Shown in pieces: positions 1-7,770 of a DNA stretch of 64,000 nucleotides. Under the pieces are notes generated by a model. That model ran no database searches. It had not been told where the DNA came from and saw only the letters and a list, made by a program, of their open reading frames with translations. A program made the translations under genes and the position numbers. Position 1 is the stretch's first letter; every line of letters begins with the position of its first letter. This stretch comes from Chryseobacterium bernardetii (lineage in GTDB: Bacteria; Bacteroidota; Bacteroidia; Flavobacteriales; Weeksellaceae), in NCBI RefSeq assembly GCF_003815975.1, contig NZ_CP033932.1, positions 3,143,501 to 3,207,500 of the forward strand. The letters run 5' to 3'.

Positions 1-2
1 CG

Positions 3-1844
3 GTTTTAGGAGAAAAGAAAAATTATATCAATCACTACAATGAATTGGCGGTAACGTTAAATCAGGCTTCTACAGACAGGAGTATTGTGGTTAAATTCAG
101 ATTGTTTAATGACGGTCTTGGATTCAGATATGAGTTCCCACAACAAAAAAATCTAAATTATTTCGTTATCAGAGAAGAAGATTCTGAAATTGATTTCCCA
201 ACCGATATGAAAGCATGGTGGATCGTAGCAGATTACGATTCCCAGGAATATCAGTACCAGGAAACAAAAGTTTCTGAAATTCCGGCAAAATGGGATAAAG
301 CATTTGATGCCAATGCTTCGCAGACCTTGGTAAAAAATGCAGTTCAGTCTCCGTTAATGCTTAAAAAAGAAGGGAAGTCGCCTCTTTATATCAATGTTGC
401 AGAAGCTGCCGTATTAGATTATCCGGCTTCGCACCTTGAAGTAGATGCGCAGAACTTTAAGTTCAAAACACACTTAACAGCAGACAGACAGGGAGCAAAA
501 GGATATATCCAGACTCCGTCAGTAACGCCTTGGAGAACAATTATCGTGGCACCAAAGGCAGAAGAGGTCATAGATTCCAAAATGATCTTTAACCTGAACG
601 AGCCTACAAAATATACAGATACGTCTTATATTCACCCTACAAAATACATGGGAGTATGGTGGGAAATGATCATCGGAAAATCTCAGTGGGCATATTCTAC
701 TGCTGAAAATGTTCATTTGGGTAAAACAGACTTTACGAAGTTAACACCAAACGGAAAGCATGCAGCAAACAATACCAAGGTGAAAGAATACATCGACTTT
801 GCTGCTGAAAATGGATTCCAGGGATTGTTAATTGAAGGATGGAACATTGGTTGGGAAGACTGGTTCGGGCACTCTAAAGAGTTTGTTTTTGATTTCATTA
901 CCCCTTATCCGGATTTTGATATCAAAATGCTGAATGATTATGCTCATTCGAAAGGAATTAAACTTATCATGCACCACGAAACTTCAGGTTCTGCCACAAA
1001 TTATGAAAGATGGGCAGATAAAGCTTTCCAGACAATGAATAAATATGGTTATGATGCTGTAAAAACAGGTTATGTAGGTGATATTATTCCAAGAGGCGAG
1101 CACCATTATTCTCAATGGACGATCAATCATTATTATAGAATTGCTGAAAAGGCAAACAACTATAAAATCATGGTGAATTCTCATGAGTCTGTACGTCCTA
1201 CAGGTGAAAGCCGTACATATCCGAACTACATCTCTGCAGAAGCAGCACGTGGAACAGAGTATGAAGCATTCGGAGGAAATAAGCCGGATCACCAGACTGT
1301 ACTTCCGTTTACAAGATGGATGGGTGGTTCTATGGATTACACGCCGGGAATCTTCCAGACAAAGTTAGACTATTACTTCCCTGGAGACAACCGTTTTGTT
1401 AAGACCACGCTGGCAAAACAGCTGGCTTTATACGTAACGATGTATATGCCGCTTCAGATGGCAGCAGACCTTCCTGAGAACTATAAAAAGCACATGGATG
1501 CGTTCCAGTTCATCAAAGATGTTGCTGCTGATTGGGATGATACAAAGATCTTATCTGCAGAACCTGGAGATTATGTAATTACTGCAAGAAAAGCAAAAGG
1601 TACAGAGAACTGGTTTGTAGGAGGGATTACCGATGAGAACAAACGTGAGTACACCGTAGATTTCTCATTCCTGGATAAGGGGCAAACATATGAAGCCACC
1701 ATCTATGAAGATGGAAAAGATGCTGACTATATTGATAATCCTCAGAGTTATCATATTTATAAGAAAACAATTACCAGCAAATCAAAAATTAATTTTAAGA
1801 TGGCTAGAAGTGGTGGTTTTGCAATAACTATTAAAAAAAAGTAA
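3..1844 (+). CDS. GH97 alpha-glucosidase (SusB-like), 5' truncated
   Basis: Glycoside hydrolase family 97, an exported or periplasmic alpha-glucosidase that trims malto-oligosaccharides. The reading frame is open to the left edge (VLGEKKNYINHYNEL precedes the first possible start), so the true start lies outside the window. Counting from the Leu codon at 45, Glu312 (HHETSG), Glu381 (HESVRPTG), Glu399 and Glu405 (SAEAARGTEYEAF) keep the same mutual spacing as Glu439, Glu508, Glu526 and Glu532 of B. thetaiotaomicron SusB. This predicts the inverting, calcium-dependent subfamily. The C-terminal beta-sandwich is complete and ends in Lys-rich sequence. With the GH13 enzyme (7771) and maltose-type permease (10179) it makes a starch set, interrupted by the RiPP-like operon. 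Family assignment is firm; substrate is inferred. Confidence 0.93.
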   Translation, partial: VLGEKKNYINHYNELAVTLNQASTDRSIVVKFRLFNDGLGFRYEFPQQKNLNYFVIREEDSEIDFPTDMKAWWIVADYDSQEYQYQETKVSEIPAKWDKAFDANASQTLVKNAVQSPLMLKKEGKSPLYINVAEAAVLDYPASHLEVDAQNFKFKTHLTADRQGAKGYIQTPSVTPWRTIIVAPKAEEVIDSKMIFNLNEPTKYTDTSYIHPTKYMGVWWEMIIGKSQWAYSTAENVHLGKTDFTKLTPNGKHAANNTKVKEYIDFAAENGFQGLLIEGWNIGWEDWFGHSKEFVFDFITPYPDFDIKMLNDYAHSKGIKLIMHHETSGSATNYERWADKAFQTMNKYGYDAVKTGYVGDIIPRGEHHYSQWTINHYYRIAEKANNYKIMVNSHESVRPTGESRTYPNYISAEAARGTEYEAFGGNKPDHQTVLPFTRWMGGSMDYTPGIFQTKLDYYFPGDNRFVKTTLAKQLALYVTMYMPLQMAADLPENYKKHMDAFQFIKDVAADWDDTKILSAEPGDYVITARKAKGTENWFVGGITDENKREYTVDFSFLDKGQTYEATIYEDGKDADYIDNPQSYHIYKKTITSKSKINFKMARSGGFAITIKKK

Positions 1845-1884
1845 TTATTTTGTAAAAGTTTCTTTTTTCGTTTGATAAAATATC

Positions 1885-1892
1885 TATATTTG
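1885..1892 (+). promoter_or_regulatory. Candidate -7 element ahead of the precursor peptide
   Basis: TATATTTG fits the Bacteroidetes TAnnTTTG consensus and lies 38 nt before the start codon of the precursor gene. I found no TTG at 17-23 nt upstream, so only half of the promoter is supported. Confidence 0.4.
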
Positions 1893-1929
1893 GAGAATTA
1901 TTATAATTATTAACCAAAACCATTTTATC

Positions 1930-2148
1930 ATGAAAAAGAAATTAAAAATCACGAGCAATTTAGAACAAAAGAACATCCTTAAAAAAGCGATGCAGTCTTC
2001 TGAAAATGTAGATTTATACAAATCTATTTTTGGTGGCGGAAATTCTGTTATAATCTCACCTGAGAATTGTAGCGTAACAGCCAGATCAGGAGCATCTGCT
2101 GCTTATAACAGAGTTGATCAGTTTTTATTAGCTACTCCTAAGCTGTAA
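1930..2148 (+). CDS. Putative RiPP precursor peptide
   Basis: A 72-residue peptide I do not recognise from a named family. The N-terminal half is Lys/Glu/Asn-rich and leader-like (MKKKLKITSNLEQKN). A GGG at residues 35-37 is followed by a Ser/Ala/Gly-rich core with one Cys (47) and an aromatic-Asn-Arg triplet (Tyr59-Asn60-Arg61). The tail ends QFLLATPKL. There is no signal peptide. It lies directly upstream of a radical SAM/SPASM maturase with an intrinsic terminator between them, the usual way to make more precursor than enzyme. Function as a modified-peptide substrate is inferred from position, size and the GGG break. The alternative is a small unmodified regulatory or toxin peptide. Confidence 0.72.
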   Translation: MKKKLKITSNLEQKNILKKAMQSSENVDLYKSIFGGGNSVIISPENCSVTARSGASAAYNRVDQFLLATPKL

Positions 2149-2165
2149 TTGCTAAATTAAAATGT

Positions 2166-2199
2166 ATAGTTCTTCGCTATGGCGGAGAACTATTTTTTT
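2166..2199 (+). terminator. Intrinsic terminator/attenuator inside the RiPP-like operon
   Basis: A 12-bp stem (2166-2177 with 2182-2193, one G-T pair) with a TATG loop is followed by a run of T to 2199. It sits between the precursor and the maturase, 14 nt before the maturase start. It probably lets only part of transcription through. Confidence 0.85.
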
Positions 2200-2213
2200 A
2201 TCCGATAAAAATT

Positions 2214-3458
2214 ATGATTACATCTTTTGTATTAAAGGTTGCAAGCAGATGCAATCTCAACTGCTCATATTGTTACATGTATAATTTGGGTGATAAAACG
2301 TATCTGAAACAACCTAAGTTCATGTCAATTGACACCATAAAAGCTTTTGCCGTTAAACTTAATGAATACTGCCTGGAAAATAATTTGAATAATATACAGA
2401 TTGTTTTTCACGGAGGAGAACCTTTATTGATATCCAAAGAATTTTATCGTGAATCTATCAGTATTTTCAGAAAAATACTTCCGGACAATTATTTCGACTT
2501 TGTGATCCAGACCAATGGGGTGGGGCTGGATGATGAATGGTATCAACTTTTTAATGAATTGGATATCAGGGTAGGAATAAGTATAGACGGTCCCAAAGAA
2601 TATCATGACAAATACCGGGTTTTTCATAATGGAAAAGGTTCCTATGAAGAAGTGAAAGATGCCATTATTCTGGGACAGAATTATGGGCTTAATGGAATAT
2701 TATCTGTTATAAATATTAAAATTCCGCCTCAGGAACTTTATGATGAAGTGAAGAAGCTTAAAGTGAAAGGACTTAATATTCTTCTGCCGGATGGCCACTT
2801 TGATCAGCTTCCTGATGGGCTGGAAAAAGAATGGGTTAATACAAAAAATTATACTCCCTATGCAGATTGGCTCATCGAATTATTTAAGATTTGGAAGAAC
2901 GACAAAGACAGGGTGAGCGTAAGATTTTTTCAGACATTGATTGATCTGATTGTGGGTGAAGAGGAAGGAGATCAGGTTTTAGGAAAAAATATCAATGGAG
3001 TTGCTGTACTGGAAACCAATGGAAATTTAGAAGTAGCAGATTTTATAAGAGCTTGCTATGAAGGAATTACCAGAAACGATATTAATATTCATACCCATGC
3101 TATTAGCGATGTTTTTAAAGACAGACTTTTTGATGTATACATGAATGCTCATGCCATGGTATCCCAGAAATGCCTCAACTGTTCTGTTTATGATTTTTGT
3201 GGCGGAGGATTTTTAGGCAATCGTTATTCCAATGACAGAGGTTTTGATAATCCTACTATTTATTGTCATGATATGATTAAGCTTATCACCTATATTCAGA
3301 ATGATATTATTGATGACATTCCACAGGAAACACAGGAAGAAATGGAATTGTCTAAAGTTTCCTATGAGGATATCGTTAATGAGCTTGAATCTGAAAACAA
3401 AGAAATTCTGATTGAATCTGAAATAAAAGAAAAACTAATGCATTATCGTTTAGCATGA
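2214..3458 (+). CDS. Radical SAM/SPASM peptide maturase (FxsB-like)
   Basis: A 414-residue radical SAM enzyme. The opening FVLKVASRCNLNCSYCYMY holds the [4Fe-4S] Cys13-x3-Cys17-x2-Cys20. HGGEP follows at 66-70, as in SPASM peptide maturases. A C-terminal SPASM cluster includes CLNCSVYDFCGGGFLGNRY and a later Cys in IYCHDM. The start closely resembles FxsB/GrrM-type enzymes, which form C-C cyclophane crosslinks between an aromatic residue and a nearby side chain. The predicted substrate is the 72-residue peptide upstream. The C-terminal 60 residues are acidic and helical. No RRE domain was recognised. The stop overlaps the next start by 4 nt (ATGA), so translation is coupled. Radical SAM/SPASM identity is firm; the reaction is inferred. 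Confidence 0.9.
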   Translation: MITSFVLKVASRCNLNCSYCYMYNLGDKTYLKQPKFMSIDTIKAFAVKLNEYCLENNLNNIQIVFHGGEPLLISKEFYRESISIFRKILPDNYFDFVIQTNGVGLDDEWYQLFNELDIRVGISIDGPKEYHDKYRVFHNGKGSYEEVKDAIILGQNYGLNGILSVINIKIPPQELYDEVKKLKVKGLNILLPDGHFDQLPDGLEKEWVNTKNYTPYADWLIELFKIWKNDKDRVSVRFFQTLIDLIVGEEEGDQVLGKNINGVAVLETNGNLEVADFIRACYEGITRNDINIHTHAISDVFKDRLFDVYMNAHAMVSQKCLNCSVYDFCGGGFLGNRYSNDRGFDNPTIYCHDMIKLITYIQNDIIDDIPQETQEEMELSKVSYEDIVNELESENKEILIESEIKEKLMHYRLA

Positions 3459-4288
3459 ACCTGAAGAAAGGAATGTATCTGGTTGGAAATTCCGGTTTCA
3501 ACTGGAAAAACCAGCTTAAAATCAATAAAGGAGTAGTGGCAGAGAAGACTGTCAATACAGGAATTGAGTATTTTGATAACGCTTATTTACCTGTTAGTGA
3601 ATGGCGGAACCTTACTGAATCTGAATATAAGATGCTCTCTAATTCCGGGAAACAAAATAAAATGTTCAATACCTTAGGTTTGGGAGAAATTCCGGATGAA
3701 TTGAAGACATTATTTAAAGCCATTAAGTTAGAAGAATGTAAAACTCTCTTTGATGTGCTGCCTAAATTTCAGGAAGACGAAAAACTTACCTTACAGCTTA
3801 ATGAAGCCTTAAATCAGTATCTTAACCAGAAATCAGATACCCGGAGATATAATTTTCACCGTATTACAAGATGTCTTCCGGATATGCATACCACTACTTT
3901 TCATCTCTATAATAAAGAACATATAAAATATACGGGTCTGCATATAGACCAAAGCACAAAGTTTACTCCTAATACAGCCTATAAATCAGATAACAGGATC
4001 TCTATTAATATCAGTGAAGAATCCAGATACCTGTATTTTATAAACCTGACACTGAAGCAGGTTTATAACGATGTTAAGAAGCATTATCAGGATATTTCTG
4101 TTAATTCAGATAATATAGTAGAATTGTTCTTTTCACTGTATCCTGATTATCCGGTAATCAGAATAGAAATAAAACCTTACCAGTATTATATTGCTCCAAC
4201 AGATAATTTCATTCATGACGGAAGTACACTGGGAAATAAAAAATTTGATATAACCATGGTATTTGTGGGAGAATTTAATAATTACTAA
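3455..4288 (+). CDS. HxD...H protein 1 of the RiPP-like operon (possible Fe(II) oxygenase)
   Basis: A 277-residue cytoplasmic protein, paralogous to the next gene. Shared blocks are GEIPDEL, NRISIN...E..RYLYFINLTLKQ.YN, YPDYPVI, and PYQYYIAPTDNFIHDGSTLGN. His163-x-Asp165 and distal His254, 91 residues later, have the order and spacing of a non-haem iron facial triad in a double-stranded beta-helix fold. A basic 2-oxoglutarate anchor after the distal His is not clearly conserved between the paralogues (Lys262/263 here, Thr/Ala in the partner). The oxygenase call is therefore a hypothesis. Coupled by a 4-nt overlap to the maturase, it probably tailors the same peptide, perhaps by hydroxylation. 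Confidence 0.75.
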   Translation: MNLKKGMYLVGNSGFNWKNQLKINKGVVAEKTVNTGIEYFDNAYLPVSEWRNLTESEYKMLSNSGKQNKMFNTLGLGEIPDELKTLFKAIKLEECKTLFDVLPKFQEDEKLTLQLNEALNQYLNQKSDTRRYNFHRITRCLPDMHTTTFHLYNKEHIKYTGLHIDQSTKFTPNTAYKSDNRISINISEESRYLYFINLTLKQVYNDVKKHYQDISVNSDNIVELFFSLYPDYPVIRIEIKPYQYYIAPTDNFIHDGSTLGNKKFDITMVFVGEFNNY

Positions 4289-4293
4289 TCATT

Positions 4294-5166
4294 ATGAAAC
4301 TAAAATCAGGAATCAAAATATATGGGGAAAACCTGGAGGATGTTTTAGAAATCAATTCCGGCTGTGTTCATCATTCGAAACAGGAGCCAGTAGAAATTGT
4401 ATTCAGGGATATTAAGTTTAAAGCACAGTATGAACCCAATGCTCATCTTGCAAAAAGAGACTGGAGAAGACTTTCAGAACAGGAATTGGATACCCTAAAA
4501 GGAGATCACATCAATAAGAAGGATTATAATTCGGTTTTTATAGGGGAAATCCCTGAAGAATTGAAAGGAATGTTCCATAAACTGAATCTTCATTCGGCTA
4601 CTTCAGATGATGATGCATTTCAGAAATTTATTGAAAATAAAGAGTTGGTTTTAGAATTAAATACTCATCTGAATGGTGTATTGGATGAGATTTCATTGGC
4701 GCCTTACAGGTTTATGAGCATCGCAACCAACTATCCCAATAGTGAGGTCGTTTCTTTGAATAAAAGAAAGCTGCCTGAAAATTATACTTTTAAGGACATT
4801 CGTTTTATAGGGGTCCATAAAGACAGTTCTAAAGATATGACGCTGCATACCTGTTATCAGTACGGGAACAGATTTACCGTTAATTTAGGAGAACAGCCCC
4901 GCTATTTTTTATTTGTAAATCTTACAATGAAACAGGCGTATAATATGCTTAAGGAAAAAGAAGAGCTTAAGAGTGCTGAGATAACTAATGAGAATATTAC
5001 AGGTTATTTTCTAGAACATTATCCTGATTATCCTGTGATCAAAATGAAGCAGGAACCGTATCAGTTTTACATAGCACCTACAGATAACTGTTTTCACGAT
5101 GGTACCACAATAGGTAATACAGCTATAGATGTTGTAATGACATATTTGGGTAAATTTTGCATATAA
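4294..5166 (+). CDS. HxD...H protein 2 of the RiPP-like operon (paralogue)
   Basis: A 290-residue paralogue of the preceding gene, starting 5 nt after its stop. His175-Lys-Asp177 and His268 (FHDGTTIGN) preserve the HxD...H pattern with 91 residues between Asp177 and His268. Conserved blocks are GEIPEELKGMF, RYFLFVNLTMKQAYN, YPDYPVIKMK and PYQFYIAPTDN. The N-terminal third differs most between the two copies, suggesting distinct peptide recognition or a heterodimer. No signal peptide or membrane segment is visible. Two intact but diverged copies imply sequential modification, or one catalytic and one accessory subunit. I do not recognise a characterised homologue. Confidence 0.75.
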   Translation: MKLKSGIKIYGENLEDVLEINSGCVHHSKQEPVEIVFRDIKFKAQYEPNAHLAKRDWRRLSEQELDTLKGDHINKKDYNSVFIGEIPEELKGMFHKLNLHSATSDDDAFQKFIENKELVLELNTHLNGVLDEISLAPYRFMSIATNYPNSEVVSLNKRKLPENYTFKDIRFIGVHKDSSKDMTLHTCYQYGNRFTVNLGEQPRYFLFVNLTMKQAYNMLKEKEELKSAEITNENITGYFLEHYPDYPVIKMKQEPYQFYIAPTDNCFHDGTTIGNTAIDVVMTYLGKFCI

Positions 5167-5184
5167 ATTAAATAATATTGAAGT

Positions 5185-6330
5185 ATGAAGCCTTTCTTAT
5201 CATTATTGATGGTCTTATGTTTAACCTCCCTTTTGCAGGCGCAGCATAAATTACCTGTTCTCAACGCAAACGGATCTAAAGCTGTTATTTACGAAAAAGA
5301 CAATGGCTTAAAAACAGACTGGAATATAGATCCTAAAATTAAACCGGATGTCTATACCGTATCCAAAATAGCTGCTTCTGATAAGAGAGTTACTATAAAA
5401 ACAGATATAGATTCTCTTGTTATAGATCTCAAAAAAGGAGAAAAAAAAGATTTTATTATTCTTCTTAAAGGCAAAGATTCTGCCTTAACAAGAATTGAAT
5501 CCCTGCCGCCGAAAGACTTTAGTAAGATGTCCTTTAAAGATACACTGCAGCTTCATATGAACGCACAGAATACAATATTTGTAAAAACGATCCTTAATAA
5601 AGTGGATACTCTTTTACTTAATTTTGATACGGGGACAAGTGATCTTGTGCTTACACAGGAAACTTTGAAAAATAAAATCAAGAGTTCATTAAAATCAGGA
5701 ACCAATATTCTGCAGATCGGGAAAAAAGAATACCAGGGTTTTAATATTTATCCGGCACAGCTTACAGGCCACGGTACAGATGGCAGGTTTGGATGGGATT
5801 TATTTGATGGAATGATTGTAGAATTAAATCATGATAAAGGATTAATGGTGGTGCATTCTCAGCTGCCATCCCATGTGAAGTCCGAGTATGCTCCGGCCCC
5901 GATAAAGTATTTTAATAATGTTTTCCTGGTGCAGGTGGGGATTTCACAGGACAAAGTTAAAAACAAAGATTGGTATCTGTTTGATACAGGATATCAGAGA
6001 ACAGCCATGTTAGACGGCCCACTATTGAAGGAACAGGGATTTCCTACCGATAAAATGACAGTTATTAAAAAAGTGATTATGAAAGGCGCCCAGGGAAATG
6101 AAATTCCTGTGATGACCTCAAACCTTCAGACCCTATCATTAGGAAAAACAAAACTAAAAGATATCCCTGCACAGCTTTTATCTCAGAGCAGGCTGGTAAC
6201 AGGTTCCAGAATGAATATTTTAGGCAATGAAATCATAAAAAGATTCAACTTATTTTTAGACTTTCAAAACAACATCGTCTATCTGAAGCCTAATCAATTA
6301 ATTGATGCTGCTTATATTGAAAGCAAATAA
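5185..6330 (+). CDS. Exported aspartyl protease with two DTG motifs
   Basis: A 381-residue protein with a Sec signal peptide (about residues 1-20, ending LLQAQ). It has two aspartic-protease active-site motifs, FDTGTSDLVL (Asp148) and LFDTGYQRTAML (Asp267). Each is followed by beta-rich sequence and a hydrophobic-hydrophobic-Gly turn, as in bacterial retropepsin-like proteins with two lobes. Residues 21-120 are a separate N-terminal region without a recognised domain. It starts 18 nt after the second HxD...H gene and ends before a strong terminator, so it is the last gene of the operon. In this context it may remove the leader from the modified peptide or degrade it after export. This role is inferred; the fold assignment is good. 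Confidence 0.82.
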   Translation: MKPFLSLLMVLCLTSLLQAQHKLPVLNANGSKAVIYEKDNGLKTDWNIDPKIKPDVYTVSKIAASDKRVTIKTDIDSLVIDLKKGEKKDFIILLKGKDSALTRIESLPPKDFSKMSFKDTLQLHMNAQNTIFVKTILNKVDTLLLNFDTGTSDLVLTQETLKNKIKSSLKSGTNILQIGKKEYQGFNIYPAQLTGHGTDGRFGWDLFDGMIVELNHDKGLMVVHSQLPSHVKSEYAPAPIKYFNNVFLVQVGISQDKVKNKDWYLFDTGYQRTAMLDGPLLKEQGFPTDKMTVIKKVIMKGAQGNEIPVMTSNLQTLSLGKTKLKDIPAQLLSQSRLVTGSRMNILGNEIIKRFNLFLDFQNNIVYLKPNQLIDAAYIESK

Positions 6331-6361
6331 GTTTTTATTCCGATAGTAGGAATGTATATAA

Positions 6362-6402
6362 ATAAAAGTCTCTAAGTAAGTAGCTTAGAGACTTTTATTC
6401 TT
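6362..6402. terminator. Bidirectional terminator closing the RiPP-like operon
   Basis: A 15-bp perfect stem (6362-6376 with 6384-6398) rich in A on the left and T on the right lies between convergent genes. It overlaps the stop codon of the minus-strand desaturase gene. Confidence 0.85.
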
Positions 6403-7375
6403 TAGTTTGAACTATACTCAGGCTCAATAGCTTCTTTTTTTTTGGCTGAGTGGGAAGTGGCTTATTTTTTATATTTTCTTTGTATTCCTTTTGAAACTGT
6501 TTTACGGTTTTTCCGGTTCCATCATGTCTCCATCCCGGGGAGTAGAAGAGGTATTTCAAACGATCAGTGAAGGATAGTCCTGGTTGTCTCAGATCTTTGC
6601 CAATTCTCCTCCATTCATAAAACAGAACGGTGGCAGGGTCTTTAGATTTCATCTTAGGATAAATGCCATATTTAACAGGTACTTCCGGATCTTCCTTTTC
6701 GAATGTTCCGAAGATTTTGTCCCATATAATAAGCCCCATTCCCATATTACGGTCCAGGTATTTGATGTTACAGGCATGATGTACACGGTGATGGGAAGGC
6801 GTTACTAAAATGTATTCCAGGAAGCCCATGCTTTTTATTGATTGTGTATGAACAAACGTTCCATAAATCTGGATGGCAGAATAAGCCACCATAACGTGCA
6901 GAGGATGGAAACCAATGAATGCTAAAGGAGAGAAGAACAGGTATCTGTATAAAGGCTGGAAGACAGGACTTCTAAATCCAGTGGTGATATTGAAATAATC
7001 AGAATTATGATGGGTAATATGTACCGCCCAAAACACACGGGAATGATGATCTACATAATGATGAACATAATAGGCAAAATCCTGGGCCAGGAATACGGCA
7101 ATCCAATACCAGACTCCAACCTCCCAGTCAAAAATACGATGATAGTAAAAAAACATCATAACGAGCATGGAAAAGCCTTTCATAATGATATCCAGGCTAT
7201 AATTTAAAAGTGCTAAAAGCACATTGGTAGCCACATCTTTCGTTTCATAAAGCTTCTCTTTATTGAAATGGCTATAGGCCATCTCTATAAAAATGATACC
7301 CGCAAACATAGGAATGGCCCAAGGGTAAACAATATCTGGCCCATCACTTTGAAACATTTTACTGAAATCAAACAT
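6395..7375 (-). CDS. Sterol desaturase/fatty acid hydroxylase superfamily protein
   Basis: A 326-residue integral membrane di-iron enzyme of the fatty acid hydroxylase superfamily. Histidine clusters follow the family pattern: HHYVDHHS, HITHHNSDYF and HHRVHHACN. Several hydrophobic helices span about residues 15-60 and 75-110. The stretch NMGMGLIIWDKIFGTF is typical of bacterial members related to alkylglycerol monooxygenase. It hydroxylates or desaturates a lipid, but the substrate cannot be told. Its stop codon lies inside the terminator it shares with the RiPP-like operon. It is transcribed away from the GH13 gene. Confidence 0.88.
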   Translation of the reverse strand: MFDFSKMFQSDGPDIVYPWAIPMFAGIIFIEMAYSHFNKEKLYETKDVATNVLLALLNYSLDIIMKGFSMLVMMFFYYHRIFDWEVGVWYWIAVFLAQDFAYYVHHYVDHHSRVFWAVHITHHNSDYFNITTGFRSPVFQPLYRYLFFSPLAFIGFHPLHVMVAYSAIQIYGTFVHTQSIKSMGFLEYILVTPSHHRVHHACNIKYLDRNMGMGLIIWDKIFGTFEKEDPEVPVKYGIYPKMKSKDPATVLFYEWRRIGKDLRQPGLSFTDRLKYLFYSPGWRHDGTGKTVKQFQKEYKENIKNKPLPTQPKKKKLLSLSIVQTKE

Positions 7376-7770
7376 TTTTTCTGTAAATCTAAAAATAAAA
7401 CCGTTAAAAAATGCTTATTTTAATTTAAATGTTCTTTTTATATGATAATTTAATGAAAATTTAATAAAAAATTAGGTGCAAATTGTGAAATATTGTTGTT
7501 TTCTTTAAAAAAATGTTATGAATGATACTTTGTTTCAGTACTCATTTCATCAATCCAGCAAATCTCTGTAAGATTGATGGATAAAAGAGAAATTCTATTT
7601 GTTATTTTGTAATAACTCTAAAGTTTTTTTTGTAATTTGCTGCTAGGTTGTTCATACTTAAAATGTTGTGTATGTTAATGTAACTTGTTGATTTTTAATA
7701 TCGTGAGTAGTGTTGTTAATGTCATTCCATAATGAGTAGCTGATAATTAATTGGAGACTAAAACTAAGTT
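7376..7770. other. 395-nt A+T-rich divergent intergenic region
   Basis: It separates the minus-strand desaturase gene from the starch operon, so it must hold both promoters. I see no gene. Near 7633 TAATTTG is a weak -7 match. A small inverted repeat, GTTATT-ttgt-AATAAC, at 7601-7616 is a possible operator. Nothing else is supportable. Confidence 0.5.

Noticed and set aside
45..47. TTG as start of the GH97 gene
   Set aside because: The frame continues upstream to the window edge with family-like sequence, so the gene is truncated by the window rather than starting there.
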